DNA of 64,000 bases, taken from contig CM049317.1 of NCBI GenBank assembly GCA_026874595.1, forward strand, positions 15,372,882-15,436,881, given 5' to 3'. The DNA is from Sipunculus nudus (lineage: Eukaryota; Annelida; Sipuncula; Golfingiida; Sipunculidae). The position numbers were made by a program, and so were the translations under genes. Positions within the stretch are counted from its first letter, which is position 1; every line of letters begins with the position of its first letter. This document shows positions 26,583 to 38,836 of the stretch, piece after piece. The notes beneath the pieces were generated by a model. It ran no database searches and was not told where the DNA came from. It was given only the letters and a program-made list of their open reading frames with translations.

Positions 26583-28990
26583 ATATTTATTTGATACAAT
26601 CACATGATGATTTCATCGACTCTGGGATCCATTGCATGATGTATATACCTTCTAATGGGGGAAAGCAAATATGGAGTACAATGAAAACTTCACATACCAA
26701 TTATAATGGATTTAAAAATCACTTTGAAATTCTCCCCAAGTAAAGCTAGGTGTTTTCTGTTTGATGGAGCTGTTTAGTTCATGTTTGTTTCACCTACATT
26801 TTCCAGACAAAATGTCCTAAAACCTAATGCCAAGCAAAGACATTTATTGACTGTAAAGTTACAGGGCCATTCAGTGTTGTCAGACCAAAGGAAAATAACG
26901 ATTTTTTTGCGACTTCTCTATGGTTGACTGAAAGACACTGCGAACCACCAGTTCAGAAGTGCTTACAAATATGAAAACTAGTAGCTAGTTTGGAGAAAAT
27001 TGCCCCCAGCTTGGCACTAAAAATACTGACTTCAGGCCTTTCAATTGGTAATTTTTTTATCAATACATAAGTATTTTAAGATCAACCATTTGTCTGCTTT
27101 GGGACAACTGGTTGCTTGTTTTAACAAACAATTCATAAAGTGTATAAAAACATGCATATTACTTTCCTAGATATTAATGAGCTATATCATATTTTAATTA
27201 ATCAATTTTCAACGTATACTTTCATATCTACTATTTTCAATGGTCAGTAAGAAATTTCCATTATTAATGAAGATATAAAAAATTGCCAAGAACAAAACTG
27301 CTGCAAATGTATATAAGAATTTCTATTTAACATATTACTTAATTGGTGTAACATACTGAAATTCAAACAACTTAAAATCATACTTAATGAAATTTTGTAA
27401 CTGTGAGCATAGGAATTTCAACCAAAAGGTATTTGATACAAACTGTGGCAATTTAAGCTGTATCTTTCATATCTTTAACAATGACTGGCAGAAAATGGAA
27501 ATGTTTTCAAATCAATAATAATATTCAATTAATAAAGTTAGGCCTCTTTTATCAAAAAGATAAAATACTTTAATTTTAAATCAGCTGATAAGTTTAATTT
27601 TACACATATAAAATTTTGAAATGAAGTTATAAAGATATCTGCTGGTATGTTTGGATAACCAACAGCAAATGATCATGTGTTTTCTGAATAATCCAATACT
27701 ACACATAGCCATAAATTTAAATTAGTTATGCTACTTGATTTATAAACCATGATCAATTGACTTTACAATTAGAATCATAAAATATTTAATTTGAAATACA
27801 AAACTTCATGATTGCTGGAATTAAAATTTAAATAAACTGGTATAGAATTTGATCATTTTAAAATATGCTATCTATTTATATTTTTTCTTAAGTAACCCAC
27901 ACAAAGTATAGTTAATTGATTTGATTAACGGGGTGGGTAAAGAATGTTTGTCTACCAGTCAATTCAACTATATTTAATCATATATACAAAATCTACTGTT
28001 TGCATTATTTCCTATATATTAATCTTAAATAATCAATGGGAAGATTCATCTAAATTATTATTTATTAATTCATCATAATAAATAACAATTTAATCTTATT
28101 ACTTGTTACAAATTTAATTTCTGATCAGCATCAATTTAGTATAATTTTTTAAATGTGGAACTTGCAGAACTAAACTGATATATTCCTCACAACCTATCAT
28201 ATCAAAGTCTGTTTAAATGTCAATATTTTTATTTATAAATGACTCTGATTTTACTTACTGACATATGTAAAGATATTTAATCTAGCCTCATAATTACAAT
28301 ATCAGCCTTGTAGTTACAAGTGTAAATTTTAACTAATTCTGAAGATTTTTTTATCATTAAATTATCACTGGAAAATGAAATTTATCACCCTTAAAAGTAT
28401 GCATATTCCAAAGACAACCCTTCCTTTTAATTGTGAGTATAAATAAAACTAATGCTCATCTTAATTACCTCTAAATTACCAATCTAAGGTTCCAATAATT
28501 ATGCTATAGAACCAAACTTAATTCAGTTATTATAATTTTATCATTATATATATACAGATTAATAAATAAAATTAAACATAATACATAATTATTTACCAAT
28601 TTAAATTTTTTAACTTTCACTTTAGGATGAGCTAGTCTGATTATAAAAAAAATTTTAAAAATAAATTTTACATAACACTTAAATTAAAGAAGTTTTTAAA
28701 GTATGAGGTACACTAGCAATTTAAGGCAGATAAATACAATAAAATAATCTTCAGTTCCCAAAAATGTCATCATTCCTGTTTAAATTACTAATAAATTAAA
28801 ATGATTAATTATTCTGTATTACCTTAAAATCAATAACTGATTGAAATGAACAATGATTAACCAAATATTTATTTAGTTCTTTGTACTTAATTACATCAGT
28901 TTCAATTAAGGGAGTATCTACCAGGGGTAAATAGTAATCAGATTAGTGCTAAACAAAATGTGGTAGGGGGTTATATAATCAGTGATAAAG
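26581..28990. other. Very AT-rich non-coding DNA
   Basis: Probably intronic sequence 3' of the NAB exon. No exon with NCD1 or NCD2 similarity was seen on the minus strand. Confidence 0.55.
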
Positions 28991-29401
28991 CAGCACTTTA
29001 ATAACACTCACTCAATGACTGCAATACTGCTGAAGATCAAGTATCAGTGACAAGGAGGGTGCTGCACTTTTGAGATGTGCCCCCGTGTCCACTACAAAGA
29101 TATTAAATCCCTGATAGTCAGACGCCTGGCACCAATGAGCTAATAAAGATTTTTTATGGTGAACGGGGAAGGGTTTCTAGCTATTAGTCCCTGGTTCCGA
29201 CCAATACACTATAATTGGTCTGGCCCAGCTTTTACTACACAGAAGGGGGGCATTCACTACCAAGCAGGGATCAGGCACTCCATGCTGAAAACATCCCCCA
29301 AAATTTGTTAATGGGTACTTCTGTAGTCAAATAATGGTGTGTCCACTTCCCCTGTAGGGGGTGACAGGTTAAGAAGTGGTCGTGATAAGCAGATAAAGTG
29401 A
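28991..29401. other. Less AT-rich sequence next to the NAB exon
   Basis: Single-copy, moderately GC-rich sequence flanking the donor side. It contains ACCAATACACTATAATTGGT, an imperfect palindrome around 29199-29218. Could be conserved intronic sequence; no coding evidence. Confidence 0.35.
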
Positions 29402-29407
29402 CCTTAC
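29402..29407 (-). other. Splice donor of the NAB exon
   Basis: On the minus strand CAAG is followed by GTAAGG, a near-consensus metazoan 5' splice site, exactly where NCD1 homology reaches the split glycine codon. Confidence 0.8.
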
Positions 29408-29546
29408 CTTGGGAGATGAAAGTATCGAAGTATTGTAGGAGGTTGGCCCTCTGCAGGACTCGGAAGAGCTGCAACTCGCTCTCGTTTGACGGCTGTGATG
29501 ATGTCATAGTTGTGTCATACGGGGTTGGGTGTCGAGGCACGGGTGC
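29408..29546 (-). CDS. NAB: NAB corepressor exon: start of NCD1 domain
   Basis: NAB proteins are nuclear corepressors that bind the R1 region of EGR/Krox zinc-finger factors through their N-terminal NCD1 domain. Read on the minus strand, this exon holds an ATG at 29507-29505 followed by about ten serine/asparagine-rich residues, then ELQLFRVLQRANLLQYF and DTFISQG. That matches the opening of NCD1 in vertebrate NAB1/NAB2 (ELQLYRxLQxANLLxY). Coding sequence from this ATG is 33 codons plus one base, ending at 29408, so the following intron is phase 1 and splits the Gly codon that precedes GDDVQQL in vertebrate NABs. The acceptor is a pyrimidine-rich tract ending TTTCAG at 29547; the donor is GTAAGG at 29407-29402. 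The 13 codons before the ATG (29546-29508) are also open and in frame, so they are either 5' UTR or an N-terminal extension from an upstream exon. I did not find the next exon at lower coordinates. Family assignment is firm; start codon and upstream structure are inferred. Confidence 0.88.
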
Positions 29547-29562
29547 CTGAAAGTAGAGAACG
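29547..29562 (-). other. Splice acceptor of the NAB exon
   Basis: On the minus strand a pyrimidine-rich stretch (TTCTCTACTTTCAG) immediately precedes the exon. It implies at least one further exon at higher coordinates, which I could not identify. Confidence 0.7.
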
Positions 29563-31200
29563 TTCGGGTACCACATAACAGGTCAACTGAAACTCTTGAG
29601 TCCCCTCATAGGTCAAGCATTGGTCCATTCATCCCAGGCGGAGGCATTGTCTATAGTTGAGTCAGATTATGTGTACCAATGTATCAAACAATCTTGAGTA
29701 ATCCCCTGTAGCCTGCGGACCACGTGCATACAGGGAGGGGTCCATGCGGCACTTCCAGCAAGCTCTTGTGTCTAGAAATGGCAAAAAAGTTTCAATTTAA
29801 CTGCAAAGGCTCCGTAAAGGACTGCACATGTTTCTGACAGATAAATTTATGTGCAGTTCTGTGTGCAAAGAATGGCTCCGCTATGAAAAAGCACACTCCA
29901 CATGACGACATGCCTGATAAAAAATAGACGGCTTTTTTTTAGCCCATATTCCATGGAACGAGCAAAAAGTAGTTTGGCCTATTCAAACACGGCCCTGCCA
30001 GGCGATAAGAGAGGCCTTTTATATCAAAGCAAAGTTAGATCATAATGTGTAGAAATTATGCATACGAATACAGACCATTTCAACCTAGGCCTACCAAAAT
30101 AAGCCCCCTAACAGTATGGTTTAAAGCCAAATAGTAAAAAAACAGGGAGTGTGGAATGCAAGATCAGTCCCTTATAAAAAATTGGGCAGCATAAAACCAT
30201 GTGGTTTGCCAAAGTGCGTGCAAGCAATGTTTCCTGTTTTTTATACACCCAATACATCAACGTGACCCTGAGTTGGAACTGGCCCAAACAGAACTATAAT
30301 ATGCAAATATCACGCTGAACTTTTTTGCATTGCTTGCAATTTTAGCTCTTGACTCTCGATTGCATGCGACTGAAGCGTTTTATCCCTACACACTAAATTG
30401 TAAATCAAATTTCTCAATTAACTGCCAGGCTCTCGCCAGCCTAGCTGTAAAAAACATCTTAATTACTAAAATGCTTGTTACTACCCAATAATAATCTTTC
30501 CACATTAGTATCGATTGAAAAGAAAAGCGCCCATTGATTGCCTTGGGTTGTATATTAAGTAATCCCGTAGCTGACGTAAACACCAGCAAGTGGACATGTC
30601 ATTCGGTAAAAGGTACCCGTTAGGGCCGAAGCTCAAATCCCACCATCTTCACAAAGCAGTCTCTAGTTTGCCTGTCAAGATCTATAAATTTCTCATTCAT
30701 GAAGAGAAGAAATGGGTAATAAATCGGGACAACGCATCTCTGTGATTAAACTCATAATGTTTCCTCTGCACAGAGAGCTGGAATGATTCAGTCAACTGCA
30801 GCCACCTATCAGAAAACTGAGCAAGTAATACAAGTCGATACCCTCCGCAGACATTATCAGTGAAAAGCCTCTTTTCAACCCCCATCGGTACATCTGTATG
30901 GAGATTGTCTGTACAGAACAGCGTAAGCTGGTCTCTTGCCTAGTGAATAAAGAAATGCACTGGACGACCTTCGATTTGACATATGTGTGAGGTGCCCCGG
31001 CCCTATAACTATTTCTAATTATACAGGCCCTCGCTGGCACTAAACGGTGTCACGGCACACCGGGCTCCTTACAACCGACCGTGACACAAACCACAAATTA
31101 AACACTGCTCGACCATACTCCAAAATAATGGAATTAATTGGGCCTTGTACTTGTATACCTGTCTGTGTTCAGCTGCAAAAATATAAGACAGCAAGACACT
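29563..31200. other. Single-copy sequence upstream of the NAB exon
   Basis: No repeats recognised. It includes a CACGTG E-box near 29720 and a moderately GC-rich block at about 30580-31100. This could hold regulatory elements or an undetected 5' UTR exon of NAB. Minus-strand frames at 30386-31040 resemble no known family. Confidence 0.4.
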
Positions 31201-32907
31201 TAACTTTTAAACTGGGATGTCCTTAAAGGCAAACAGAAGGGAATTCCTTTTTGACAAAATGAGCTGTCAAACCATATAATGTTTGACAGAAACTCCATAC
31301 ACAATATCTTTATTTGGACTGACCTTCTCAACAGCAGATTTTTATTGTCATTTTTTCAATTTTTCCAGACTTTTCTGAAAGCTGCTTTACAGCTAGTTTT
31401 TAATTTGAAACATCATTTTTGAATTTCAAAAGAAATTTTTCATGGTATAAATTTTTAATAAATTCACATTTTTAAAAATCTACAATGTAATAAAAAATTT
31501 AAAACAACATTTTCCCCATACTAATTCAACAATATACATTTTCTTTTTAATACATCTGTAAAACAATATATTTGTGACTAAATATTAACTTTACTCTTTT
31601 TAATGACCAAATCAGTAATTATACTTAACACCATCCCACATTATTCATTACATTCACACTGATTTTCACGAAATACTAATCATATATTCAATATATTTAC
31701 ATAATTATTATAAAATACCCATAGCATAATCATATATTTAAAATTGATTAAACTTGTAGCAATCTGACCTTTTATTAAAACAGTAAGGTATATAGTTTAA
31801 CCTGAAGTGGAGGCTGCCAAAAGGACAATAATATACTTGTCACAGGCAATGGGAAATCCCTTCATTTCAAGCCCTACACATTTTAGCAAGACTTCAGCTA
31901 TCTATCAGTGAATTGGTATCCCTTACATTCATGGGTCAAGATACGTATGTAAATTCTCTTTATTGTTAGTGATCTTACTAGTCTATCTCCAGGTAAATGA
32001 GAGAGTTCATTTGAATAAAAATCTACTTAATAGGTCCTACTGTATAATACTCTATGCTTAGCTAGGTAGTACTTGCCCTATTCAGGTACAATAATCTTAT
32101 TATAATGTAAATTATTTAAATTAAATTAAATTATTTCTTGAATAATAAACACGGAGGATCATTCATTTCTTGTTAATTATGTTATTACCAGTATTAATTA
32201 ATCAAAAATTTTACAATTGGATTTTTTTTTTATTTAAAAGCTTATTAGATATTTCAACTGGTGTATGCTATTGGCATATAAGCATTATACTTGATAATAA
32301 AAAATAATTTGTATTTAATAAATAATATTAATAAAGGATATTTTTTATAAGGTTAAATATTCTTTATTTTTTAAGGAGGAGGGTTAGAATAGGAGTTTAA
32401 AAAGCTAAAATTACCACAATTTGGCAGTGATCATGCAGTGAGAATTATTTAAAATGTGAAAAATTAAAACAAGAACCGAAGGTCTGAATTATAATAAATG
32501 AAGACTTATCTTAAAATTAAAAAAAAACGTATGTACATAATCCTCTAGAGACCAATGTGAAATATCTTTAATCAAAATTTTCTTTCTTACCTAAATTTAA
32601 TTATTTACAGATCTGAACTTCACAATTTTATTAATAAATGAATTATAATATGTACAAGTTCTATAATACATGATATCAATAACATGTCTATATCATATCA
32701 TATTTATAATCATATCCTTACTACAAAGGGATACAAGTTGCCAATTACATATACTGTATTTATTTTACACAGTCTGTTTAACTAGTAAGTAATAATAACT
32801 AAAACAAGCCTGACTCGGATGGTAGTGTTTGGTAGTCTGGTTGGGTGGAAGAAACTGGAGGACCCAGAGAAAACAACCAATCTTGGAAGGGCAAAGATCT
32901 ATATCAT

Positions 32908-32910
<3 letters not shown>
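31201..32910. other. AT-rich non-coding DNA
   Basis: No tandem arrays or coding signals recognised before the (TA)n tract. Confidence 0.5.

Positions 32911-32912
<2 letters not shown>

Positions 32913-32965
<53 letters not shown>
32913..32965. repeat. (TA)n microsatellite
   Basis: About 53 bp of TA dinucleotides. Confidence 0.97.
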
Positions 32966-32968
<3 letters not shown>

Positions 32969-34756
32969 TATACATATATTAAATATAGTACATATAAATA
33001 TAACATTTATTATCCATGTGCATAATTAAATATATGATTAATTTTCCATTTGCAAGTTTGGTGACTCTGTCAATCAAAATTTGTAGATGACAGCACATGT
33101 CAGATAACAATGTGGTTACTCAAAAATCTGCATAAGAGCTACCTAGAGACTGATATTACAGGAAATGTAACAGTATAACACAAACACAGCTGGGTTGTAC
33201 ATCTTATGTCAAACACAGCAGTCAGCTGTACTGGAAGGGTTGCAGACTTAGTGCTGGCCTGTCTGGCTGATACAATATCCAGACAAATCTCTACACAAAA
33301 CAACTGTCCCCCCCCCCTCCTTAATATGTTAATTCCTGTTTAACTGTGTACAGAAGAACCTTGGCCCCCTCCCTACCCTAGAACTGTGAGAATTTAAATA
33401 GACTAAACATACAGAAGTATTGGCATTTAAGTATATTTAATGTACACTAATGATGTGCATCTGTTCTTTTCTTTGATTCCCTCTTATTCATTAGGAAAAA
33501 ACTGCTTATTTAAACAACAAAAGCCTCTCAGATGGAAAACTCTGACACAACTTAGTCTGAAATGGCATGAACCATTTGGTATTAATTTAATCAATTTTTC
33601 AGGCCAATAACTGATGACTGCACACGAGGAGGAATTCAATATAAGCAAGCTCAACAGAAAAAGGTCACATTTGCATATGAATATATATAGAGAGAAACAG
33701 AGGGGGGGGGGGGGGGAGTTGCTTTATATTTTCATGCACTGAGTGATCTTAATCTGCCATATGGCAGTGGTCATAACATATACAAGTTCATATATACACA
33801 TCTTTGCATACATTTTTATAAAAATGTACCCAAAAAAAACATGACTTTAAATGTATCTTTGTGCACACAATAACTAGGACAGGTTACACCTGTGGGTTCA
33901 CATGTTTTTATGCCTTCACCCTACAAGTCTGTGGATGTGTGTTTGTATGTGTGTATATGCTGGTCTGTTGGGATCACTTCAAGTGTCTACATCTGACTTT
34001 CTGTCCATAAGCCAGTATTAATGCTGTGTCAATTTACAGTTTGTATTATTTTTGGTCATTTTCTTCCATAATCTATTGAACTAGTTGCATTTTTGCCTAA
34101 TCAGTCATAAACAACAAAGCATGCACATGCAGAGAAGTCAGGATCTACAGGGCTCAATATTAACGTTAAAATGCTTGGTCTAGGGCAAGTAAAGTTCCTA
34201 TAATTGGTGGCAGGGAAACTAATAGTGGGCTCTTAATTGTCCTAAATAAACCTTTACACAATTGCATGAATCTTAACCACCCATAAGTTAGCCATTTTCT
34301 TTCTTCGAGAAATCATATTGCAATACCTCTATCTAAAATTACCTGTGTGTTTATCTGTGCAAATGCTAAAGAGAAATATTTTTAACAAACAAACATTTGA
34401 ACATGTTTATTTTTGCAAAATAATCATGTGGAACACACATTTTGTGTGTGTTGATGTGGTCACTGATTTTTGTCAGACAAGTCAAAATTCATTTAGGGAA
34501 AGTAAAAGTTATATGTTAAGTGCCCAACTGGGCAAGTACTTTAAAAGTTAAAGTCAAACTCTGTATTATCCAGAAAAAAATAATCTCTTCCTGTTAGTGA
34601 TATAAAAAGAAGTACACAGATAGGAAATCTTTTATATTTTTGGTATATTAATTCTATACAACATTTTTCACAGTACGTAGATACATCAAACATTGATTAA
34701 ATAACAGATGTGCAGTCAATTACTTTCTTTCAAACATTGAACATTACTGAATTCTT
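32966..34756. other. Non-coding with homopolymers
   Basis: Poly-C near 33308-33317 and poly-G at about 33701-33717. No gene recognised. Confidence 0.5.
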
Positions 34757-35048
34757 TTTTTTTTATTATTTAAAGGATAGATCCATGGCCTGTTGGTGGC
34801 ACTGTCTACTGAATGAGTATGAAGGTATCCATATGATAATAATGATATGTTATTATTAAGCCTTCTGGATTTCAGGTTTTATATGCATGGGGTTAGGAAT
34901 AACCTGTCATTAAGACATTAGAGTGAATCTCTGAGGTTCAATAACAAGATTACACCATTATGCGATTTAGGCACCGGCAGGCTTCAAACCGGGAACCTTC
35001 TGCTCCGAAGTCCAACGCCTTAACCACTAGCCTATGTCCTACCCCAAC
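34757..35048 (-). mobile_element. tRNA-derived SINE (second family)
   Basis: The minus strand reads GGCTAGTGGTTAAGGCGTTG (A box, about 35013-35032), then GGTTCCCGGTTTGAAGCC (B box, 34980-34997). A body of about 200 bp and a short A-rich tail at 34757-34767 follow. The tRNA-like head with both Pol III boxes makes this a SINE rather than a tRNA gene: the cloverleaf is not maintained beyond the boxes and a body plus tail follow. Confidence 0.82.
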
Positions 35049-35069
35049 ATGATTGAACTATTATCAGTA

Positions 35070-35405
35070 GTCAGCATGTGTGCAGTAGTCAGTATGTGTG
35101 TATGTTTGTTCATATTCTGGCAGCATCAGTGTTTTTTAGACTTGTCTGACTGAACATGCTGTCTTTGTGTACTTAGGTATATAATAGTTCATGTGACTGT
35201 TTGTGTATCCTTGTGTGTTTTTTTATGCATGTGTACAGTGTCTAATTGCATGTTTGTATATTTAAATATATATATATGTCTGGCATGTGTATATTTGTCT
35301 TTAGCTTTGTGCTTTTATGTGTGCATGATTGTCCATAACTGGATTTGTCTTTGTGTGTGCCTGTGTGTGGCTTTCCATGTGTGTCAAGTTTACTTTGTGT
35401 AAACC
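35070..35405. repeat. TG-rich low-complexity sequence
   Basis: Irregular GTGTG/TATGT-rich DNA. It produces a Cys/Val-rich frame at 35193-35402 that is not a gene. Confidence 0.7.
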
Positions 35406-35463
35406 TGCTTCTCTGTGAATCCTTTAACTAGGTACAAAAATACCTGATGTAACATATTTTTTG

Positions 35464-35992
35464 GCTATTGTGGAGTACCCCCTGTTGTGGAGTACTAGCC
35501 CGTAGAGATTGAAAGGTGTTGATATTAACTTTCAACATAGGAGGGTCCTATATATTGTATTTTGCATTAAAAAATTTAAGGGAAAAGGAGACCAGAAGAA
35601 AAAAATAGAGAAAATACATAAAAATAAGAAAAACTATGGGTGGTGCCACCACTTTTTGACAAAATAAGTCATGGTCAATATTAAAGGCAAGATTCATGAC
35701 AATCCATGCATTACATATCAAGATATTGGAGGTTTTGTATCAAATTTTTTATTATTCTGGGGGGTACTTACAAGCCCTGTAGCTCATGGGATATAGGTCG
35801 CAGTGACCTATTTTCAGGTTTCCAAAGAGATTTTTTATGTACCTCCCTAGATATTCAGTAATAGGCTTCCAGGGTCGGCGGTTACGGTTTGTGCCCTGCT
35901 AACAGACAACCGGACGGCCAGACAACTTGACGGACTACGGACAAAGCGCCATACCTATACCTCAATTGACTTATAGTCAGCTGAACTAAAAA
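35464..35992 (+). mobile_element. Hairpin-terminated pearl-like element
   Basis: Ends in a GGACGG/GACGGAC-containing segment (35911-35942) and a terminal hairpin (35962-35983: TCA-AT-TGAC, loop TTATA, GTCA-GC-TGA) followed by ACTAAAAA. The 3' end closely resembles that of the element at 55.5 kb (TGACTTATAGTCAGCTGA in both). The left boundary is approximate. No protein is encoded. Confidence 0.65.
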
Positions 35993-35995
35993 CAG

Positions 35996-36420
35996 AACAG
36001 CAGATGGCGCCACCTGACAGTCTACAACAAAGCTATCCAAGACAGATAAATATGCCAACATTTCAGGCTGATACATCAATCCACATCACAGATATGAGCT
36101 ATTAATTTTTACCAAAAGCAAACAGATAGGTGAAAGCCACAATCCAGACAATTGCAGATGCTGCCCCCCGTCCTGAATATGAGATGGAGGTATCCAAGAT
36201 ATATAAACATGCAAAATATCAGGCCAATATGGCAAATCACTCTTGAGAAAAGGGGATTAATTTATACTATGAAAATGGTAAGGTAGGGGGTACCACCTGT
36301 CTGGATGATGAGAAAACTCTCCAAGATGGATTTACATGCCAAATTTCAGACCAACACATTAACAACTCCTGAGATATGAGCAATATCATGCTCCTAAAAT
36401 AATGGATACTCTCATCGGAA
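35996..36420 (+). mobile_element. Tandem-unit repeat, same family as 49.9-50.7 kb
   Basis: Two to three internal units carry GATGGCGCCACC or GTACCACCTGTCTGG, TATGAGATGGAGGTATCCAA and CTCCTGAGATATGAGCAAT. The same modules are repeated at 49.9-50.6 kb. It probably represents internal core units of a pearl-like element. Confidence 0.65.
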
Positions 36421-36579
36421 AAGTCATGACCGCAGTTTACATATTCATCATCCCATAAACAATTTTTTATGTATGTGCATAATATGAAAGAAAACTGTCC
36501 ATCAGTTTTTGACTGATAATGCTCACAGTATTGTTAAGTTGCAATGATGGGGGTATTAAATGACATGAAAACAAGGAAA

Positions 36580-36912
36580 AGATAACAGGTGTCCTGTAAA
36601 TGACAACACTATCCAAGATCTTTGGTCAAATTGATTATTGGATCAATCCATGCAAGATTTCTTGAGATATTTAAGAATTTGTGTAATTTTCTCCTAAAAT
36701 GGACCTATTTAAGGTCAAGGTCACACTCCTAGTAAAGTTCATGACCCCATTTTAAATAGGCTTTGTCCTCTCACCTATACCTATGCACATGTGAAGTTTG
36801 GTAAAGATCCTTGATATTATTCAGAGTTATCTCGCCTGAAAGAAATCTCTGCGGCAGTGTCGCATCGATGCCTCAACCATAGTATCCCAACTTTGTCTTG
36901 GGATACAATAAT
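36580..36912 (+). mobile_element. Hairpin-terminated element with TCAAGGTCA
   Basis: Contains CAAGGTCACACTCCTAGTAA, then TTTGTCCTCTCACCTATACC, and ends in a perfect 9-bp hairpin (GTATCCCAA 36882-36890, loop CTTTGTC, TTGGGATAC 36898-36906) followed by AATAAT. The right half is homologous to 41030-41283. Confidence 0.65.
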
Positions 36913-37696
36913 GAAGTAGGTACAGGGGAATTTTGGATAAAAGGCAATTTTCACAAGCTGGCATTGAAATAATCAGAATATAGAAAGAGATTATTACAAA
37001 CCAATCATCTCATTTTCCTGTAATTAATGATAAAAATGTGTTCCATTATTAACATGCCTGGTTAAGTTTTTAATAATTAATTTGGATGTTTAGGGATTAT
37101 GTATTGCTCTGCAATTTTACGCAAACAGATGTGCTGCGATACTAATGATGATGAATTTCACTTGCTGCTCAGGTGAAAAAATGAATACAATCCATTACCA
37201 TTCCAACACAAATACACAATTATTTTTCAAGTGAAATATTTCAAAACTTGTGGATTGCTGACCCGACTGAGCTTGAAGATTGTTTAAGGCATCCAAAAAC
37301 ATCATTCAGGAATTAAGAGACAGAGCGTTTCTTTTTTTACCCATTATGAACAATGTACAGGTCACCACGATGAAAAAGTCGTCATTTATTGTCAATGTCA
37401 TTATTAATGCCAGATCACGTTATTCTTACCATGTAAAGACCACAATATCATATCATCATCTAACTACATGGATTATAAAGTGTTCTAACCCCAAGCAAAA
37501 TATATTACCATCCAGTCACCGTGCATTGTATATTAATTTCTGGCACTCCAATAAAACAGTTAACATGTGTCAAAGCTAATACACTACAGGCTGTAAGCAG
37601 ATCTGATGTTTCCCTCAGATAATATAATGCTGCTGTTTCAGGGGTCACGCAGGGTCAATGAACAGAAATGTTGTCAGAGAATTAAGGGTTACAACA
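36913..37696. other. Non-coding, nothing recognised
   Basis: AT-rich spacer. The 99-codon frame at 37280-37579 has no recognisable domain and no clear splice context. Confidence 0.45.
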
Positions 37697-37697
37697 G

Positions 37698-37714
37698 TGG
37701 GGGGGGGGGGGGGG
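37698..37714 (+). repeat. Poly-G tract
   Basis: About 17 consecutive G; potential G-quadruplex. Confidence 0.95.
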
Positions 37715-37819
37715 CAAAAAGGCGTGAAGTTAGACAACAGAAAGTGTGTGGACAAACATCGGCCTTATTTAAGAGGCAGCTGTGAATATTATAATACTGA
37801 AGATAACACAGCAAAGGCA

Positions 37820-38836
37820 AGGGAGGCAAAGTTAATAGGGCAAGGGTTTAAAGGGCAAAGGTTAAGACAAGGTTCACAGGGCAAGAGAAGATGAGGTTGA
37901 TAGAGTAAGAGTAAAGATGATAAGATTGATAGGGCACGGTTACAGATAATGAGGTTTATATGGCAAGGGTAAAGATGATGAGGTTTTCAGGGGAAGGGTA
38001 AGATAATGAGGTTTATATGGCAAGGGTAAAGATGATGAGGTTTTCAGGGGAACGGTAAAGATGATAAGGTTAATAGGGCAAGTGTAAAGATAATGATATT
38101 GATAGGGCAAGGGTAAAGATAATGAGGTTTATAGGGCAAAGGTAAAGATGATGAGGATTATAGGGCAAGGGTAAAGATGATGAGGTTTATAGGGCAAAGG
38201 TAAAGATGATCAGGTTAACAGGGCAAGGGTAAAGATGATGAGGTTTATAGGGCAAAGGTAAAGATGATGAGGCTAATAGGGCAAGGGTTAAGATAATGAG
38301 GTTTATAGGGCAAAGGTACAGATGATGAGGTTTATAGGGCAAAGGTAAAGATGATGAGGTTAATAGGGCAAGGGTTAAGATAATGAGGGTTATAAGGCAA
38401 GGGTTAAGATAATGAGGGTTATAGGGCAAGGGTTAAGATAATGAGGTTTATAGGGCAAAAGTAAAGATGATGAGGTTTATAGGGCAAAGGTAAAGATGAG
38501 GAGGTTTACAGGGCAAGGGTTATGATGATGAGGTTAATAGGGCAAGGGTAAAGATGATGAGGTTTATAGGGCAAGGGTTAAGATAATGAGGTTTATAGGG
38601 CAAAGGTACAGATGATGAGGTTTATAGGGCAAAGGTAAAGATGATGAGGTTAATAGGGCAAGGGTTAAGATAATGAGGCTTATAGGGCAAGGGTTAAAAT
38701 GAGGTTTATAAGGCAAAGGTACAGATGATGAGGATTATAGGGCAAGGGTTATGATGATGAGGTTAATAGGGCAAGGGTAAAGATGATGAGGTTTATAGGG
38801 CAAGGTTAAGATGATGAGGTTTATAGGGCAAAGGTG
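37820..38836. repeat. 29-bp minisatellite, about 34 copies
   Basis: Unit of the form GATGATGAGGTTTATAGGGC / AAAGGTAAA, a 29-bp period with many single-base variants (GATAAT/GATGAT, AAAGG/AAGGG, TTAATA/TTTATA). Variant types alternate in blocks, suggesting segmental amplification. A minus-strand frame of 80 codons is an artefact. Confidence 0.95.

Noticed and set aside
34980-35035. Possible functional tRNA gene on the minus strand
   Set aside because: A and B boxes are present, but a SINE body and A-rich tail follow and the full cloverleaf is not maintained.
37820-38836. Regular repeats as a CRISPR array
   Set aside because: Head-to-tail minisatellite with no unique spacers, in an animal genome without cas genes.
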